NCBI GenBank assembly: GCA_015067975.1
Contig: SVLK01000008.1
Span: forward strand, 1-60,582
From: Oscillospiraceae bacterium
GTDB lineage: Bacteria > Bacillota > Clostridia > Oscillospirales > Oscillospiraceae
Length of the DNA stretch: 60,582 nucleotides
Direction of reading: 5' to 3'
Under the pieces are notes generated by a model. The model did no database searches. It was not told the origin of the DNA and saw only the letters and a list, made by a program, of their open reading frames with translations. Of the stretch, positions 17,058-24,498 are shown piece by piece (the stretch's first letter is position 1; each line of letters opens with the position of its first letter). The position numbers and the translations under genes are program-made.

Positions 17058-18209
17058 ATGATCCATGTATTACTGGCTGTGATATACATGGCCTTTATCA
17101 GTTTGGGGCTGCCGGATGCGCTGCTGGGCAGCTCTTGGCCGACCATTTATCAAGAATGGAATGTGCCGGTTTCCTGGGCGGGTATTATTTCGCTGATCAT
17201 CTCTGCGGGCACAGTGATCGCCAGCCTGATGAGCAACTGGCTGACCCGGAAGTGGGGCGCCGGAAAAGTGACGGCTTTCAGTGTAGCGACAACGGCGGTG
17301 GCGCTGTGGGGTTTTTCGGTCAGCAGCTCTTTCTGGATGCTGTGCTTGTGGGCCGTTCCCTACGGACTGGGTGCCGGCTGTGTGGATGCGGCGCTGAATC
17401 ACTATGTGGCTGTGCACTATGCCAGCCGCCATATGAGCTGGCTGCACTGCATGTGGGGCTTGGGTGCATCCATCGGACCGTATATTTTGGCATGGGTGCT
17501 GTCCGGTGGTGGCCGTTGGGAAAATGGCTATCGCACGATCGCTTACATACAGATCGTCCTGACGGCGGTGCTATTTCTCTCTTTGCCGCTGTGGAAAGAC
17601 AGAAAAAGCGTGAAAAGCAAACAGCAGCCACCGGTGACGATGATGCAGGCGCTACGCTTGCCGGGGGCGAAAGATGTACTGGCCGGTTTTTACTGCTATT
17701 GCGGTATGGAGACCACGGCGGCGCTGTGGGCGGCCAGCTATCTGGTGCTGGAACTGGGTGTTCCGGAGGCGGAGGCTGCCGGCTATGGAAGCCTGTTCTA
17801 TGTGGGAATCACGACCGGCCGCGCCATCAGCGGCTTTGTAACCATGAAACTCAGCGACCGGCAGATGATTCGCCTTGGCGCAGCCATTGTGATATTGGGT
17901 ATTCTGGCAGTGCAGCTTGTGCCGGGAGTGACGGTGACATTGGCAGGATTGCTGCTGATCGGTCTTGGCTGTGCCCCGATATATCCGTGTACCATTCATT
18001 CGACCCCGGGATATTTTGGCGCGGACAATTCGCAGGCGCTCATCGGCATGCAAATGGCCAGCGCTTACGTAGGAACAGCGCTGATGCCGCCTCTGTTCGG
18101 TGTTGTGGCACAGTATGTCAGTGCTTCACTGTATCCGGCTTATTTGCTGGTGCTGACCGCGGGCGTGGTGATATTTCACGAACGGCTGGTGCACCGCGTG
18201 GACAAATAA
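17058..18209 (+). CDS. MFS transporter, FucP/sugar-porter type
   Basis: The 383-residue protein has about twelve hydrophobic segments and MFS loops (NWLTRKWGAGKV after TM2; TMKLSDRQMIRLG between the halves). MSWLHCMWGLGASIGP and IYPCTIHSTPGYFG resemble the FucP/NagP branch that carries hexoses with protons; the real substrate is unknown. The ATG at 17058 follows AAGGAG by eight bases. It has its own promoter and terminator, so no partner gene helps assign a substrate. Confidence 0.85.
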   Translation: MIHVLLAVIYMAFISLGLPDALLGSSWPTIYQEWNVPVSWAGIISLIISAGTVIASLMSNWLTRKWGAGKVTAFSVATTAVALWGFSVSSSFWMLCLWAVPYGLGAGCVDAALNHYVAVHYASRHMSWLHCMWGLGASIGPYILAWVLSGGGRWENGYRTIAYIQIVLTAVLFLSLPLWKDRKSVKSKQQPPVTMMQALRLPGAKDVLAGFYCYCGMETTAALWAASYLVLELGVPEAEAAGYGSLFYVGITTGRAISGFVTMKLSDRQMIRLGAAIVILGILAVQLVPGVTVTLAGLLLIGLGCAPIYPCTIHSTPGYFGADNSQALIGMQMASAYVGTALMPPLFGVVAQYVSASLYPAYLLVLTAGVVIFHERLVHRVDK

Positions 18210-18237
18210 AAAAACGGGCGCGGTGCGCCCGTTTTTT
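18208..18237. terminator. Bidirectional intrinsic terminator
   Basis: CGGGCGC pairs with GCGCCCG around GGT with A/T runs on both sides, between the convergent MFS and HAD genes. Confidence 0.88.
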
Positions 18238-18877
18238 ACAGCAATTGCGGCAGTTGGGAAAAGGGATAAAAGATCCGGTCAGCGGCAGAAAGATCCTGCG
18301 CGCCGGAATCGGGGTTGGCAAAGCCGAGGCAATCCATTCCGGCGGCCTTGGCAGCGCGGCTGCCGTTGAAAGAGTCCTCAATGACGGTGCACCAATCGGG
18401 AGAAACGCCCATCTGCGCCGCGGCGGCAAGGAAGATATCCGGCGCGGGCTTAGGCCGTTTGACCCGCTCGCCGCTGAAGAGCACTTCAAAGCAATCGGCC
18501 ACGCCCATAGCAGAGGTACACAGTTCGATGTAATGCTGCGGCGAAGAAGAGGCAACCGCCATGCGGTATCCCTGCGCGTGGAGCGCACGGATCGTTTCCA
18601 CAGCCCCATCCACCGCGGGTACTCCGTGGGTGCGGATATATTCCTCTTTCAGTTGGGCAAAGCGGACACGCAGCGATTCGTCACCGCGAAAATCCATCCC
18701 ATAACCTTGATAAATCAGCTCCATCAGGTGTGCCACCGTGGAGCCGATGCAGCCTTTGTAGTGGTCAAAGTCGATGGCGAGGCCGCGCTCGGCAAAGATC
18801 TGCGTCCAGATCCGGAAGTGCAGTGACTCGGAGTTGAGCAGCACACCGTCCATGTCAAATAGTAATACGCGATCCAT
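18236..18877 (-). CDS. HAD-superfamily phosphatase, beta-phosphoglucomutase-like
   Basis: The 213-residue enzyme has the four HAD motifs: LLFDMDGVLLNSE (nucleophile D and acid D), ASSSP, Lys in VKRPKPAPD, and IEDSFNGSRAAKAAG. The alpha-helical C1 cap after motif I places it with beta-PGM/phosphatase group proteins. The substrate is unknown. ATG at 18877 follows AAGGAG by six bases; an upstream in-frame ATG lies inside the preceding hairpin and is rejected. Downstream of prfB but separated by a terminator. Confidence 0.85.
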   Translation of the reverse strand: MDRVLLFDMDGVLLNSESLHFRIWTQIFAERGLAIDFDHYKGCIGSTVAHLMELIYQGYGMDFRGDESLRVRFAQLKEEYIRTHGVPAVDGAVETIRALHAQGYRMAVASSSPQHYIELCTSAMGVADCFEVLFSGERVKRPKPAPDIFLAAAAQMGVSPDWCTVIEDSFNGSRAAKAAGMDCLGFANPDSGAQDLSAADRIFYPFSQLPQLL

Positions 18878-18890
18878 AAAAATCTCCTTA

Positions 18891-18925
18891 AAAAAGGTGA
18901 AACTGCGGCGCAGTTTCACCTTTTT
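18891..18925. terminator. Bidirectional intrinsic terminator after prfB
   Basis: A 16-bp stem (AAAAAGGTGAAACTGC with its complement) around GGC, with T runs on either strand. Confidence 0.9.
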
Positions 18926-18929
18926 GCAC

Positions 18930-20054
18930 TTATTTCTTCAGTTCGCCGTTGGCCGAAGCGGTCAGGTAGGCGTTGATGAAACCGTCGATATCGCCATCCA
19001 TCACGGCCTGAATGTTACCCATTTCGTAGCCGGTACGGGTATCCTTAGCCAGCGTGTAGGGCATAAAGACGTAGGAACGGATTTGGCTGCCCCATTCGAT
19101 CTTCATCTGCACGCCCTTGATGTCGCTGATCTTCTCGGCGTTCTGCTGGATCTTCAACTCTGCCAGCTTGGCCTTGAGCATCTTCATGGCGTTGTCGCGG
19201 TTTTGGAACTGGCTGCGCTCCGTCTGGCAGAACACCACGATGCCGGTGGGCAGGTGGGTCAGACGTACAGCGGAGGAAGTCTTGTTGATGTGCTGACCGC
19301 CGGCACCGGAGGAGCGGCAGGCCTGCATTTCGATCTCGTCGGGACGGATCTCAATGTCGCTGTCATCAGGCATTTCGGGCATGACTTCCACAGCGGCAAA
19401 GCTGGTCTGGCGGCGTGCGTTGGCATCGAAGGGAGACACGCGCACCAGACGGTGCACGCCGTTCTCGCTCTTGAGGTAGCCGTAGGCATTTTCGCCCTCA
19501 ATGGAAATACTGGCGCTCTTGATGCCGGCTTCATCACCTGCTTCGTAGTCCAGCAGCTGATAGGTGTAGCCGTGGCGTTCGGCCCAGCGGGTATACATGC
19601 GGTAGAGCATTTCCGTCCAGTCCTGCGCCTCGGTGCCGCCGGCACCGGCGTGGAAGGTCATGATGGCGTTGTTGCCGTCATACTCGCCGCTGAGCAGCGC
19701 GGCCAGACGGCGCTCGTTCATCTCGGACTCCAGCGTTTCAAAAGCGGAGATCACGTCGGGCAGCAGAGAAGCGTCGTCCTCTTCCTGCGCCATTTCGCAC
19801 AGCACCACAGCGTCGTCCCAGTCGGAAACCAGACGGTCGTGCTTTTTAATTCTATTTTCCAGACGCTTGATCTGCTGGGAAACCTTCTGGGAGCGGGCCA
19901 GATCGTTCCAGAAACCGTCCTGCTCCGTTTCCGCCTGCAGCGCGGCCAGCTCTTCCCGGGCCTTGGGGATACCCAGTGCCTTTTCCAGCTCACTCAATGC
20001 CGGCTCCAGCGCCAGAAGCTTTTGTTTGTATTCATCGTATTCAATGACTGCCAT
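18930..20054 (-). CDS. prfB: Peptide chain release factor 2
   Basis: RF2 terminates translation at UGA and UAA. The SPF stop-recognition tripeptide is in RVSPFDANARRQTSF and the universal GGQ in SSGAGGQHINKTSSAVRL. At 374 residues it is full length in a single reading frame: the in-frame UGA and CTT slippage site that autoregulates prfB in many bacteria is absent, so expression is not controlled that way here. AAAGGAG precedes the ATG. Confidence 0.96.
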   Translation of the reverse strand: MAVIEYDEYKQKLLALEPALSELEKALGIPKAREELAALQAETEQDGFWNDLARSQKVSQQIKRLENRIKKHDRLVSDWDDAVVLCEMAQEEDDASLLPDVISAFETLESEMNERRLAALLSGEYDGNNAIMTFHAGAGGTEAQDWTEMLYRMYTRWAERHGYTYQLLDYEAGDEAGIKSASISIEGENAYGYLKSENGVHRLVRVSPFDANARRQTSFAAVEVMPEMPDDSDIEIRPDEIEMQACRSSGAGGQHINKTSSAVRLTHLPTGIVVFCQTERSQFQNRDNAMKMLKAKLAELKIQQNAEKISDIKGVQMKIEWGSQIRSYVFMPYTLAKDTRTGYEMGNIQAVMDGDIDGFINAYLTASANGELKK

Positions 20055-20160
20055 ATGCGGTGTCTCCTTTGGTAGTGATTTCAGTAACTAACCTATTATA
20101 TCCAAGAAAGTGCGGTATGTAAAGAATAAATGCTGCGATAAGGAATGGTTTTCTGATAGA

Positions 20161-20202
20161 AAATAAAAAAACAGGAGTCCAAAGGGAAGCCTTTGGACTC
20201 CT
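20161..20202 (-). terminator. Intrinsic terminator of the lipoprotein gene
   Basis: AGGAGTCCAAAGG pairs with CCTTTGGACTCCT around GAAG; on the minus strand it is followed by GTTTTTTTATTTT. Confidence 0.9.
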
Positions 20203-20209
20203 TGCCACC

Positions 20210-20626
20210 TTATCGGCTGACGTGATTCTCGCCGTCGGTCAAAAAACCGTCGGTGTCATTGACGCGACCGTTTCGCAGCATTTCATCATAGCTGCGTCCG
20301 CGCAGCAGATCTTCGGTTTCCTGCATCAGATCGCTGCCCACGGAACCGCTGCGGGTAGTACCGTTATTGGTACCGTCATTGCTGTTGGTACCGTTATTGG
20401 TGCTGCCGTTGTAGTTAGAACCGTTGTTGGTCCCATTGTTATAGTTGGTGCCGTTGTGATCGTTGGTACCATAGTTGCTGCCGCTGTTGTAGCTGCTGTC
20501 ACGATTCTCGCTGTTGGTGCTGTTATTGCCGGTGTTGTCCGATTTGGCATCCTTTTTGTTGGAACAGCCGCTTAAGCCCAGTGCCAGTGTCAAAGCCAGC
20601 AACAACGCGATGATTGCCTGTCTCAT
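20210..20626 (-). CDS. Small lipoprotein with Asn/Gly/Thr/Ser repeat region
   Basis: The 138-residue protein has a lipoprotein signal peptide ending at LALGLSGC (Cys21), then a low-complexity region (~35-92) made of degenerate N-x-G-(T/S)-N units such as NGTNYNNGTNNGSN, and a charged C-terminal tail (ETEDLLRGRSYDEMLRNGR). The tail is typical of a small family in these Clostridia; function is unknown. The repeats are likely a flexible wall-spanning spacer and could vary in number between strains. AAAGGAG lies before the ATG. Confidence 0.7.
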   Translation of the reverse strand: MRQAIIALLLALTLALGLSGCSNKKDAKSDNTGNNSTNSENRDSSYNSGSNYGTNDHNGTNYNNGTNNGSNYNGSTNNGTNSNDGTNNGTTRSGSVGSDLMQETEDLLRGRSYDEMLRNGRVNDTDGFLTDGENHVSR

Positions 20627-20748
20627 AAAAACTCTCCTTTCTGCTAAAAACGCATTGTGTGCGCCTTGATAGTATTTGCGCCGATTGCGGCAAATACCAG
20701 CAGAAAGAATTGAAAATGGCGCATATTTTTGCCCGGAATGGATAATGA

Positions 20749-20777
20749 TTGCAATTTTGCGGTGAATACGCTATACT
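20749..20777 (+). promoter_or_regulatory. Promoter of the uridine phosphorylase gene
   Basis: TTGCAA (20749-20754) and TATACT (20772-20777) are 17 bases apart, 32 bases before the start codon. Confidence 0.75.
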
Positions 20778-20809
20778 GATAATACTCTAACCGCAGGAGG
20801 ATAAGAACC

Positions 20810-21580
20810 ATGCAGAAAATGGAAAAACAGTTTCATATCCGCTGTGCCGAAGGCGATGTAGGTCGTTACTGCATTTTGCCCGGTGATCCGGGGCGCTGCA
20901 AAGCCATTGCCGCCCATTTTGACGATGCCGTGTTTGTGTCTCAGAATCGGGAATATACCATCTATACCGGCACACTACTGGGTGAAAAGGTTTCTGTCTG
21001 TTCCACCGGCATCGGTGGTCCGTCGGCGGCCATTGCCATGGAGGAACTGCACAACATCGGTGCAGACACTTTTATCCGTGTGGGAACAACCGGCGGCATT
21101 GCGCTGGATGTGTGCTCCGGTGATGTAGTGGTAGCCACCGGTGCGATTCGTTTTGAACATACCAGTTGGGAATATGCTCCCATTGAATATCCGGCAGTAG
21201 CCGACTTTGAGGTGACTACGGCGCTGGTGCAGGCGGCGAAAAAACTGGAGAAAAAGACCCATGTGGGTATTGTGCAGTGCAAGGATTCCTTCTACGGTCA
21301 GCACGATCCCGCCCGTATGCCGGTATCTTACGAACTGCTGCAGAAGTGGGAGGCATGGAAACGGCTGGGTGTCAAGTCCAGCGAGATGGAGTCGGCTACG
21401 CTGTTTGTGGTGGCTAATGCCTTGGGTGTGCGCTGCGGCTCGTGTTTCCATGTGGTGTGGAATCAGGAGCGCGAGGCGGCCGGTCTCGATCAGAACATGA
21501 GCGAAGATACCAGCTCTGCCATCGAGGTAGGCGTGGAAGCGCTGAAACTGCTGATTGCTGCAGACAGAGAAAAGAAATAA
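20810..21580 (+). CDS. udp: Uridine phosphorylase-type nucleoside phosphorylase
   Basis: The enzyme cleaves uridine with phosphate to uracil and ribose-1-phosphate. The 256 residues follow the hexameric NP-I fold: [12 protein letters not shown] (phosphate binding), [24 protein letters not shown] and [12 protein letters not shown], where the Glu-Met-Glu type motif binds ribose. GHDPARMP-like region [10 protein letters not shown] fits uridine/purine phosphorylases of Firmicutes; exact base preference is inferred. AGGAGG precedes the ATG. Single gene between its own promoter and terminator. Confidence 0.88.
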   Translation: MQKMEKQFHIRCAEGDVGRYCILPGDPGRCKAIAAHFDDAVFVSQNREYTIYTGTLLGEKVSVCSTGIGGPSAAIAMEELHNIGADTFIRVGTTGGIALDVCSGDVVVATGAIRFEHTSWEYAPIEYPAVADFEVTTALVQAAKKLEKKTHVGIVQCKDSFYGQHDPARMPVSYELLQKWEAWKRLGVKSSEMESATLFVVANALGVRCGSCFHVVWNQEREAAGLDQNMSEDTSSAIEVGVEALKLLIAADREKK

Positions 21581-21593
21581 TAGCGCCAGAGAT

Positions 21594-21623
21594 AAAAGAG
21601 GACGCCGTACGGCGTCCTCTTTT
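21594..21623. terminator. Bidirectional intrinsic terminator
   Basis: A 14-bp stem AAAAGAGGACGCCG with its complement around TA, between convergent genes. Confidence 0.9.
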
Positions 21624-21628
21624 GTTGC

Positions 21629-22126
21629 TTATTTAGCCAGATGTGCTCTGTATTCTTCTGCTTCCCGAACATAGAAGTCGGCCGACTGCCGATTGGCCGC
21701 GATGTCGTCTTCTGTCAGCTGGCGGCGCACCTTAGCGGGACTTCCCATGACCATGGACCTGTCGGGAATCACGGCACGGGGCGGTACCAGTGCACCGGCA
21801 GCGATGATGCAGTCGCGGCCGATAACGGCTTCATTGAGCACAATGGCGCCGATGCCGATGAGGGAGTTGTCGCCGACGGTACAGCTGTGCAGGATGGCGC
21901 CGTGACCCACAGTGACTCCATCACCGATGGTCATAGGCATGCCGGGATCCACGTGGAGGACACAGTTATCCTGAATGTTGGTTTCATCGCCAATAACGAT
22001 GGGGGACTTTTCGGCGCGGATCACAGCACCGAAAAAGACGCTGCTGCGCGCACCGACGGTCACATCACCCATCACGGTGGTGTTGGGGGCAATAAAAGCG
22101 GAAGGGTCGATGACAGGATTTTTCAT
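21629..22126 (-). CDS. Gamma-carbonic-anhydrase-like hexapeptide-repeat protein
   Basis: The 165 residues form a left-handed beta-helix of repeated V-x-G-D/x-x-x units and carry the His residues expected for the zinc site of the gamma-CA/YrdA group (CVLHVDPG, VTVGHGAILHSC). Many such proteins have weak or no carbonic anhydrase activity. A C-terminal helix (EDDIAANRQSADFYVREAEEY) closes the trimer. It lies 10 bases downstream of the small membrane gene 22137 on the same strand. Confidence 0.85.
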   Translation of the reverse strand: MKNPVIDPSAFIAPNTTVMGDVTVGARSSVFFGAVIRAEKSPIVIGDETNIQDNCVLHVDPGMPMTIGDGVTVGHGAILHSCTVGDNSLIGIGAIVLNEAVIGRDCIIAAGALVPPRAVIPDRSMVMGSPAKVRRQLTEDDIAANRQSADFYVREAEEYRAHLAK

Positions 22127-22136
22127 AATTACTACC

Positions 22137-22367
22137 TCACTTGAAAAGCCAACGGCATACCAATACGACGACGCACGCGCCGCCTACGCCGATGATGATA
22201 GAACCGATCGTGCCGGTGGCAGCAATGCCAATGGTACCGGCCAGAAAACTACCAACGGCCGAACCGACGATGCCCAGAACGATGTTGCGGATCACGCCGC
22301 CCTTGGTGCCCATCAGCTTACCGGCAATCCAACCGGTGATGCCGCCGAGAATCAAACTCCAAAGCAT
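22137..22367 (-). CDS. GlsB/YeaQ/YmgE-family small membrane protein
   Basis: The 76-residue protein has three hydrophobic segments rich in Gly and the family signature GGITGWIAGKLMGTKGG followed by NIVLGIVGSAVGSFL. The family is linked to envelope stress but its molecular role is not settled. GGAGG lies just before the ATG. It lies between an MscS channel and the gamma-CA-like gene, all in one direction, so a small stress-related operon is plausible. Confidence 0.88.
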   Translation of the reverse strand: MLWSLILGGITGWIAGKLMGTKGGVIRNIVLGIVGSAVGSFLAGTIGIAATGTIGSIIIGVGGACVVVLVCRWLFK

Positions 22368-22379
22368 AGTGTTGCCTCC

Positions 22380-23213
22380 TTACTGCTTGTCTACAAGGTG
22401 AATGTTCAAATGGTCATAGGTCATTTCCACGCCATGCTCAGCAAATGCGGTGCGCAGACGCTCCGTCAAAGAGAAAAGGACCGCGCCGTAGTTGGTGGGA
22501 ACGCACCACACACGCACCAGATATTCGATGCTGCTGGCCCCATAGCTGTTGAGCAGCACCTCCGGCGCAGGGTCGGAGAGAATGTGATCGGTGTGCGTAA
22601 CGGCGCTGAGACAAGCGGTGCGAACCGTTTCCGTAGGGGCATCGTAGGACGCGGTGACCTTGACGGTAACGCGCCGGCGGCCCAAAGCTGTATAGTTGAT
22701 GATACGATCAGCAGACAGAGTGCTGTTGGGGACTACCACGCGCAAGCCGTCGGTGGTTTCCAGATAGGTGTAATTCAGGCTGATTTCTTTGACTTCGCCG
22801 GTGCCACTGGCGGTTTCCACAAAATCCCCTTCCTTGAAGGGCTTGTTGAGGAAAATGACGATGCCGCCGGCGATGTTGGACAGGACGCTTTGGACCGCTA
22901 AGGAAACCGCCAGTGAAAATACACTCAGCAGTGCCACCAGTGAGGTAACAGGGATCCCCAGCTGATCGGCCACGATCAAACCGGTGACGATCCACAAAAC
23001 GATACGGATACCGGCCAATGCATATTTGCGGGCCCGCTCGTCCACCTTGGGATGCTCCAGAAGCTTGCGGAAAATCCTCTGTACAATGCGGCAGACAACG
23101 ATACACACCAACAGAGTCAAAAGTGCACTCAACAGCTTTTCGGGGGACATTGCGCCCAGATTCAGTTCGCCCAGATCGGCGTTAATACCCAGAGAGGAGA
23201 GCAATTGATTCAC
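22380..23213 (-). CDS. mscS: MscS-family mechanosensitive ion channel
   Basis: Small-conductance channels release solutes on osmotic downshock. The 277-residue protein has three transmembrane helices; the pore-lining third helix is Ala/Gly-rich (LAVSLAVQSVLSNIAGGIVIFL) and the beta domain starts with KPFKEGDFVE. The length matches E. coli MscS (286). The start is a GTG at 23213 behind AAAGGAG; an in-frame TTG lies within that site. First gene of the mscS-yeaQ-gamma-CA run. Confidence 0.93.
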   Translation of the reverse strand: MNQLLSSLGINADLGELNLGAMSPEKLLSALLTLLVCIVVCRIVQRIFRKLLEHPKVDERARKYALAGIRIVLWIVTGLIVADQLGIPVTSLVALLSVFSLAVSLAVQSVLSNIAGGIVIFLNKPFKEGDFVETASGTGEVKEISLNYTYLETTDGLRVVVPNSTLSADRIINYTALGRRRVTVKVTASYDAPTETVRTACLSAVTHTDHILSDPAPEVLLNSYGASSIEYLVRVWCVPTNYGAVLFSLTERLRTAFAEHGVEMTYDHLNIHLVDKQ

Positions 23214-23423
23214 AGAAAAACTCCTTTCCAACGGAATAGAAAGATTATAACCTGCAAACGGATCGTTGGCAAGTAAAAGAGAAGCCGAGGGAAAAGAACG
23301 GATAGAAGAAAAAGGTAAAAAATAGGAAAAATTGCTTACATCTATTGGAAAATTGTGGTATTATACGGGAGAAATTATTTTGCATTTGCGTATAAAAAGG
23401 CAGAGAGAAAGAGGGATACGGCA

Positions 23424-23936
23424 ATGTTTTCGGCAGGGGAAATGGTGGTATATGGCGGCGAAGGCGTGTGCCGCGTAGAGGCAGTGGGGCCGTCCTGTGT
23501 GCCGGGAGCAGATAAGGGAAAATTGTATTATACGCTGCGCCCGCTTTCACGCACGGGACAGGTGCTGACTCCTGTGGATACACGAGTGTTGATCCGGCCT
23601 GTGATGACCGCGCAGGAGGCAAGTGCGTTGATAGAGCAGCTGCTCTATTTGCAGCCGGAACAACCATTGCCGTCTTCACCCCGAGGATGGAAAGAATACT
23701 ATCAAGCGGTGGTGACCTCCTATGATTGCCGGCGTATGGCAGCCTTGCTGCGCCTGTTGGGAAGCCGACGGGCTAAGGCACTGCAGCAGGGGAAAAAACC
23801 CAGCCAGCTGGATGAGCGCTACGAAAAACGGGCGGAGGATCAACTGTACAGCGAATTGGCAGTGGCACTGGAAATGTCACGGCAGGAGGTGGAAGCGCAG
23901 ATCTGCCGCCGCTACCCGCATTGGCCTGAAGTATAG
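23424..23936 (+). CDS. CarD/CdnL-like RNA-polymerase-binding protein
   Basis: The N-terminal 60 residues resemble the RID domain of CarD, CdnL and Mfd (MFSAGEMVVYGGEGVCRVEAV, then KLYYTLRPL), which docks on the RNA polymerase beta subunit. The C-terminal ~100 residues are helical as in CdnL, where they grip the upstream edge of the promoter bubble. It likely modulates transcription initiation. At 170 residues it is of usual size. The Shine-Dalgarno is weak (AGAGGGA 12 bases before ATG 23424). Confidence 0.82.
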   Translation: MFSAGEMVVYGGEGVCRVEAVGPSCVPGADKGKLYYTLRPLSRTGQVLTPVDTRVLIRPVMTAQEASALIEQLLYLQPEQPLPSSPRGWKEYYQAVVTSYDCRRMAALLRLLGSRRAKALQQGKKPSQLDERYEKRAEDQLYSELAVALEMSRQEVEAQICRRYPHWPEV

Positions 23937-23939
23937 CAT

Positions 23940-23968
23940 AAAACCGCGAAGCATAGCTTCGCGGTTTT
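23940..23968 (+). terminator. Intrinsic terminator after CarD-like gene
   Basis: AAAACCGCGAAGC pairs with GCTTCGCGGTTTT around ATA. Confidence 0.9.
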
Positions 23969-23987
23969 GAAATTTCGAAAAAACGTG

Positions 23988-24015
23988 TTGACCATTATGG
24001 AAAAATGTATATAAT
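23988..24015 (+). promoter_or_regulatory. Strong promoter without an obvious downstream gene
   Basis: TTGACC (23988-23993) and a consensus TATAAT (24010-24015) are separated by 16 bases. The only plus-strand unit before the next terminator is the ~125-base segment annotated as a candidate RNA. Confidence 0.75.
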
Positions 24016-24021
24016 GACAAA

Positions 24022-24147
24022 GAAATAGCGGAACAATGATAATTTATGCATTGATGCCAGAGATGTTGGACTTTGTGCAGGGACTGCCCCTCTCCTGTAC
24101 AGTGCCCATAAAAAAGGCAGGACGTATTGCGTCCTGCCTTTTACTGT
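24022..24147 (+). ncRNA. Candidate small RNA ending in an intrinsic terminator
   Basis: Between the TATAAT promoter and a terminator (AAAAGGCAGGACG with CGTCCTGCCTTTT, 24112-24145) lies a segment with no convincing coding frame. It can form an internal hairpin pairing GGGACTG with CAGTGCCC over a C/U-rich loop. It does not match SRP RNA, tmRNA, 6S or RNase P as far as I can tell. A 64-codon frame from ATG 24036 reads through the terminator and lacks a good ribosome site. The terminator also serves the minus-strand gene at 24154. Confidence 0.5.
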
Positions 24148-24153
24148 TGAGAC

Positions 24154-24348
24154 TTATTGACGGTACAGGGGCGAGTCAAAGTCGCGGACGATTTCGCCGC
24201 GCTTGGTGTCGTAGACATAGACGATATTGACCTCTTCGAAGGCTAAACGCATGGCAAAATTCTTGGCCTCGTCAATGTCGTTGGTTTCAAAAAAGGGGAC
24301 AAATTCCTTGCCGGGCAGATCCCGACGCCACATGACCTGAAAGCGCAT
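24154..24348 (-). CDS. Small conserved-type protein of unknown function
   Basis: The 64-residue product (MRFQVMWRRDLPGKEFVPFF near the start, VYVYDTKRGEIVRDF near the end) has alternating hydrophobic strands and one amphipathic helix (DIDEAKNFAMRLAFEE), like a small alpha/beta cytosolic fold. I do not recognise a family. A clear GGAGG lies before the ATG and a terminator follows, so it is a genuine gene. Confidence 0.65.
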   Translation of the reverse strand: MRFQVMWRRDLPGKEFVPFFETNDIDEAKNFAMRLAFEEVNIVYVYDTKRGEIVRDFDSPLYRQ

Positions 24349-24498
24349 GATATTCCTCCGCAGTGTTTTTTATCATTATACCCCGAACGGGGAGAAAATG
24401 CAACGGCGCAGAAAAAAGAGAAAAAAGCGCTTTTCTTCCGCGACATTGTGGGGTATAATACAATGGTTAATGAAATAGAGCGAAGGGAGAGATCGCGC

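Noticed and set aside
16953-18237. Terminal inverted repeats of a mobile element around the MFS gene
   Set aside because: The two near-identical GC-rich hairpins are each followed by T runs and sit at gene ends, so they are ordinary terminators; no transposase is present.
18930-20054. Programmed frameshift in prfB
   Set aside because: The reading frame is continuous from ATG to stop and no CTTTGA slippage site with internal stop was seen near codon 25.
23245-23679. A 144-codon minus-strand frame
   Set aside because: It overlaps the mscS promoter region and is antisense to the start of the CarD-like gene; low-complexity composition.
24022-24147. SRP RNA, 6S RNA or tmRNA
   Set aside because: The GGAAG apical loop of SRP RNA, the long central bubble of 6S RNA and the tRNA-like end of tmRNA were not found.
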